A stretch of 22,822 bases of DNA from contig JBLHKE010000030.1 of NCBI GenBank assembly GCA_047619485.1, positions 1 to 22,822 on the forward strand, read 5' to 3'. Both the position numbers and the translations under genes were made by a program. This document shows positions 21,376 to 22,822 of this stretch, one piece after another. The stretch's first letter is position 1; each line of letters opens with the position of its first letter. The notes beneath the pieces are model-generated. The model had not been told where the DNA came from. It searched no databases and saw nothing but the letters and a program-made list of their open reading frames with translations. The DNA comes from JBLHKE01 sp047619485. GTDB taxonomy: Bacteria; Verrucomicrobiota; Verrucomicrobiia; Verrucomicrobiales; DEV007.

Positions 21376-22488
21376 TCAGATGCCCAGCATCAGCCTCGTC
21401 GGTTGCTCGATGCTGTCTTTTACTTTGATTAGGAAGGTGACCGCTTCTTTGCCGTCAACGACGCGGTGGTCGTAGCTGAGGGCTAGGTACATCATCGGGC
21501 GGATGACGACTTCGCCATCGACCGCCATCGGGCGCTGCTGGATGTTGTGCATGCCGAGGATGCCGCTCTGGGGCGGGTTGATGATCGGGGTGCTGAGCAT
21601 CGATCCGTAGATGCCGCCGTTGGTGATGGTGAAGACGCCACCGCTGAGATCCTCGAGCTTGATCTTGCCCTCGCGGGCCTTCTTGGCGTAGTCGGCGATG
21701 TCGCGCTCGATCTCGGCGAAGCTCTTCTGGTCGCAATCGCGGAGCACCGGGACGAACAGTCCCTTGTCGGTGCCGATGGCGACGCCGATGTCGTAGAAAT
21801 GGTTGGTGATCAGGCTGTCGCCTTCAATGCGTGAGTTGATGCCAGGCACGGCTTTGAGTGCCGCGACGCAGGCTTTGACGAAGAACGACATGAAACCCAG
21901 CTTGATGCCGTGCTTGGCGACGAAGTCCTCCTGTAGCTGTTTGCGCAGACCCATGACCTCACCCATGTCGCACTCGTTGAAGGTGGTGAGCAGGGCGGCA
22001 TTCTGCTGCGCGGCGACCAAATGGGTGGCGATTTTACGGCGCAGCGGCGAGAGCTTTTTGCGTGTGAAGCGATCGTTCGATTCGTCCTTCAGGCTGACCG
22101 CAGCGCTGCTCGGGACGATGGCCGTTTCCTGCTTGGGGGAGGGGGCTGGTTTTGGTGCAGGCTCGGGTTCCGCTTTCGCTGCTGCTTTTTCGGGCTCGGG
22201 CTGCTTCGCCTCCTCTTTCGCTGGTGCAGGAGCGGCTGCTGCGGGTTTGCCTTCACCAGCTTCGATTGTTCCGACGATGGATCCGATGGCGACTTCTTCT
22301 CCCTCTGCTGAGATGATCGTCAGCGTGCCGGATTCATCCGCCGTGATCTCGGTCGAGATCTTGTCGGTCTCGAGGGTGAGTAGGAGGTCGCCGGCGTTGA
22401 CTTTGCCGCCATCTTCGACGTGCCATTGGGCGATGAGGCCGGTGGTGATGGATTCGCCGACGGCGGGGATTTTAACTTCGAGGCTCAT
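21376..22488 (-). CDS. sucB: 2-oxoglutarate dehydrogenase E2, dihydrolipoyl succinyltransferase
   Basis: A 370-residue E2 subunit that moves the succinyl group from E1 to CoA in the TCA cycle. The lipoyl domain (1-77) begins VKIPAVGESITTGLIAQWH and carries lipoyl-lysine K43 in LETDKISTE. A flexible Ala/Pro/Glu/Lys-rich linker (about 78-135) follows, then the catalytic domain (about 140-370) with LSPLRRKIATHLV, ITNGGIYGSMLSTPIINPPQ and active-site H341 and D345 (LSYDHRVVDGKEAV). The ESI(T)xG and INPPQSGILGMH signatures favour succinyl- over acetyltransferase. The peripheral subunit-binding domain usual in bacterial E2 (SPAVRRL...GRI type) is not visible between linker and catalytic domain. It follows sucA by 7 nt on the same strand, so the two form an operon. 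The ATG lacks a Shine-Dalgarno sequence. Confidence 0.94.
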   Translation of the reverse strand: MSLEVKIPAVGESITTGLIAQWHVEDGGKVNAGDLLLTLETDKISTEITADESGTLTIISAEGEEVAIGSIVGTIEAGEGKPAAAAPAPAKEEAKQPEPEKAAAKAEPEPAPKPAPSPKQETAIVPSSAAVSLKDESNDRFTRKKLSPLRRKIATHLVAAQQNAALLTTFNECDMGEVMGLRKQLQEDFVAKHGIKLGFMSFFVKACVAALKAVPGINSRIEGDSLITNHFYDIGVAIGTDKGLFVPVLRDCDQKSFAEIERDIADYAKKAREGKIKLEDLSGGVFTITNGGIYGSMLSTPIINPPQSGILGMHNIQQRPMAVDGEVVIRPMMYLALSYDHRVVDGKEAVTFLIKVKDSIEQPTRLMLGI

Positions 22489-22495
22489 GGATGGA

Positions 22496-22822
22496 TTAGA
22501 CGCTGAAGGCTGCTTGGACGAGGTTTTTCTGTTCTCGGGTGTGGACCGCTTTGGATCCGGCTGCTGGGCTGGCGCTGCGGTCGCGGCCGGCGTAGCGGAC
22601 GCGGTGCTGGCTGACTTTCTCTAGGCGGGCGCCAACGTAAGACCAGGCGCCCATGTTGAGGGGTTCCTCCTGGCACCAGACCCATTTCTTGTTTGCGCGA
22701 GGGTAGCGCTGTACGATCTGCTTTAGGCGGTCGCTGTTGAACGGGTAAAGTTGTTCGATGCGGATGATTGCGACGTTCTTGAGCTTGTGCTCGTCGCGGT
22801 AGGCGCGCAGGTCGTAGTAGAC
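22496..22822 (-). CDS. sucA: 2-oxoglutarate dehydrogenase E1, C-terminal end (partial)
   Basis: This is the last 108 residues of a gene running off the right edge. The translation begins VYYDLRAYRDEHKLKNVAII and contains RIEQLYPFNSDRLKQIVQRY and WCQEEPLNMGAWSYV, the conserved C-terminal block of E1o, a thiamine-diphosphate enzyme that decarboxylates 2-oxoglutarate. It ends HTREQKNLVQAAFSV followed by TAA. The TPP-binding part lies outside the window. sucB starts 7 nt after the stop, giving the standard sucA-sucB order. E1o of the homodimeric, roughly 900-residue type is expected. Confidence 0.93.
   Translation of the reverse strand, partial: VYYDLRAYRDEHKLKNVAIIRIEQLYPFNSDRLKQIVQRYPRANKKWVWCQEEPLNMGAWSYVGARLEKVSQHRVRYAGRDRSASPAAGSKAVHTREQKNLVQAAFSV

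Noticed and set aside
21803..22624. 273-codon plus-strand frame opposite sucB and the sucA end
   Set aside because: It is antisense to two well-recognised genes. The Ala/Gly/Ser/Phe-rich stretch mirrors the Ala/Pro/Glu linker of SucB. No start signal is visible.

Overview
The window (22.8 kb, GC-rich) looks like a chromosomal stretch of a free-living, aerobic Gram-negative heterotroph. The genus cannot be read from the sequence. A member of Verrucomicrobiota or another PVC-group lineage is my best guess. The reasons are an exported PA14-domain protein, an exported FG-GAP/VCBS protein, an L34 protein with an extra C-terminal tail, very few Shine-Dalgarno sequences, and short intergenic repeat motifs of a kind I associate with such genomes. 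This taxonomic guess is inference.

Region 1 (1-6239, all minus strand) has a DNA-repair and flavin/light theme. At its left edge is the N-terminal part of a UdgX-type uracil-DNA glycosylase-like protein. Immediately upstream of it lies its usual partner, a putative DNA modification/repair radical SAM protein. Before these comes a very tight four-gene operon: SDR protein, renalase-like FAD oxidoreductase, cryptochrome/photolyase-related protein, and phytoene-desaturase-like FAD oxidoreductase. The gaps are 3 nt, 2 nt and a 4-nt GTGA overlap. The photolyase-like protein appears to lack most of the iron-sulfur cysteines of its family, and the SDR lacks the catalytic tyrosine. This operon is the most interesting unit in the window. 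A near-identical hairpin repeat follows both the operon and the radical SAM gene.

Region 2 (6240-8508) holds an OmpR-type response regulator and its histidine kinase, overlapping by ATGA and divergent from the flavin operon. Region 3 (8509-10896) holds a CysI-type sulfite reductase hemoprotein and a GNAT acetyltransferase on the minus strand. A TATTCC-N4-GGAATA inverted repeat lies upstream of cysI.

Region 4 (10897-14100) is the conserved rpmH-rnpA-yidD-yidC cluster for ribosome, RNase P and membrane insertion. A strong sigma-70 promoter lies in front of it, and dnaA is not nearby. Region 5 (14101-17700) holds exported or envelope proteins (PA14-domain protein, L,D-transpeptidase, VCBS-repeat protein). 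They are separated by intergenic DNA rich in inverted and tandem repeats, including a nested 126-bp inverted-repeat element.

Region 6 (17701-22822) is central metabolism. A long bifunctional PutA oxidises proline to glutamate. A convergent sucA-sucB pair encodes the E1 (C-terminal end only) and E2 components of 2-oxoglutarate dehydrogenase, which would take in glutamate-derived 2-oxoglutarate. The E2 seems to have no peripheral subunit-binding domain. No tRNA, rRNA, CRISPR array, transposase or phage gene was seen.
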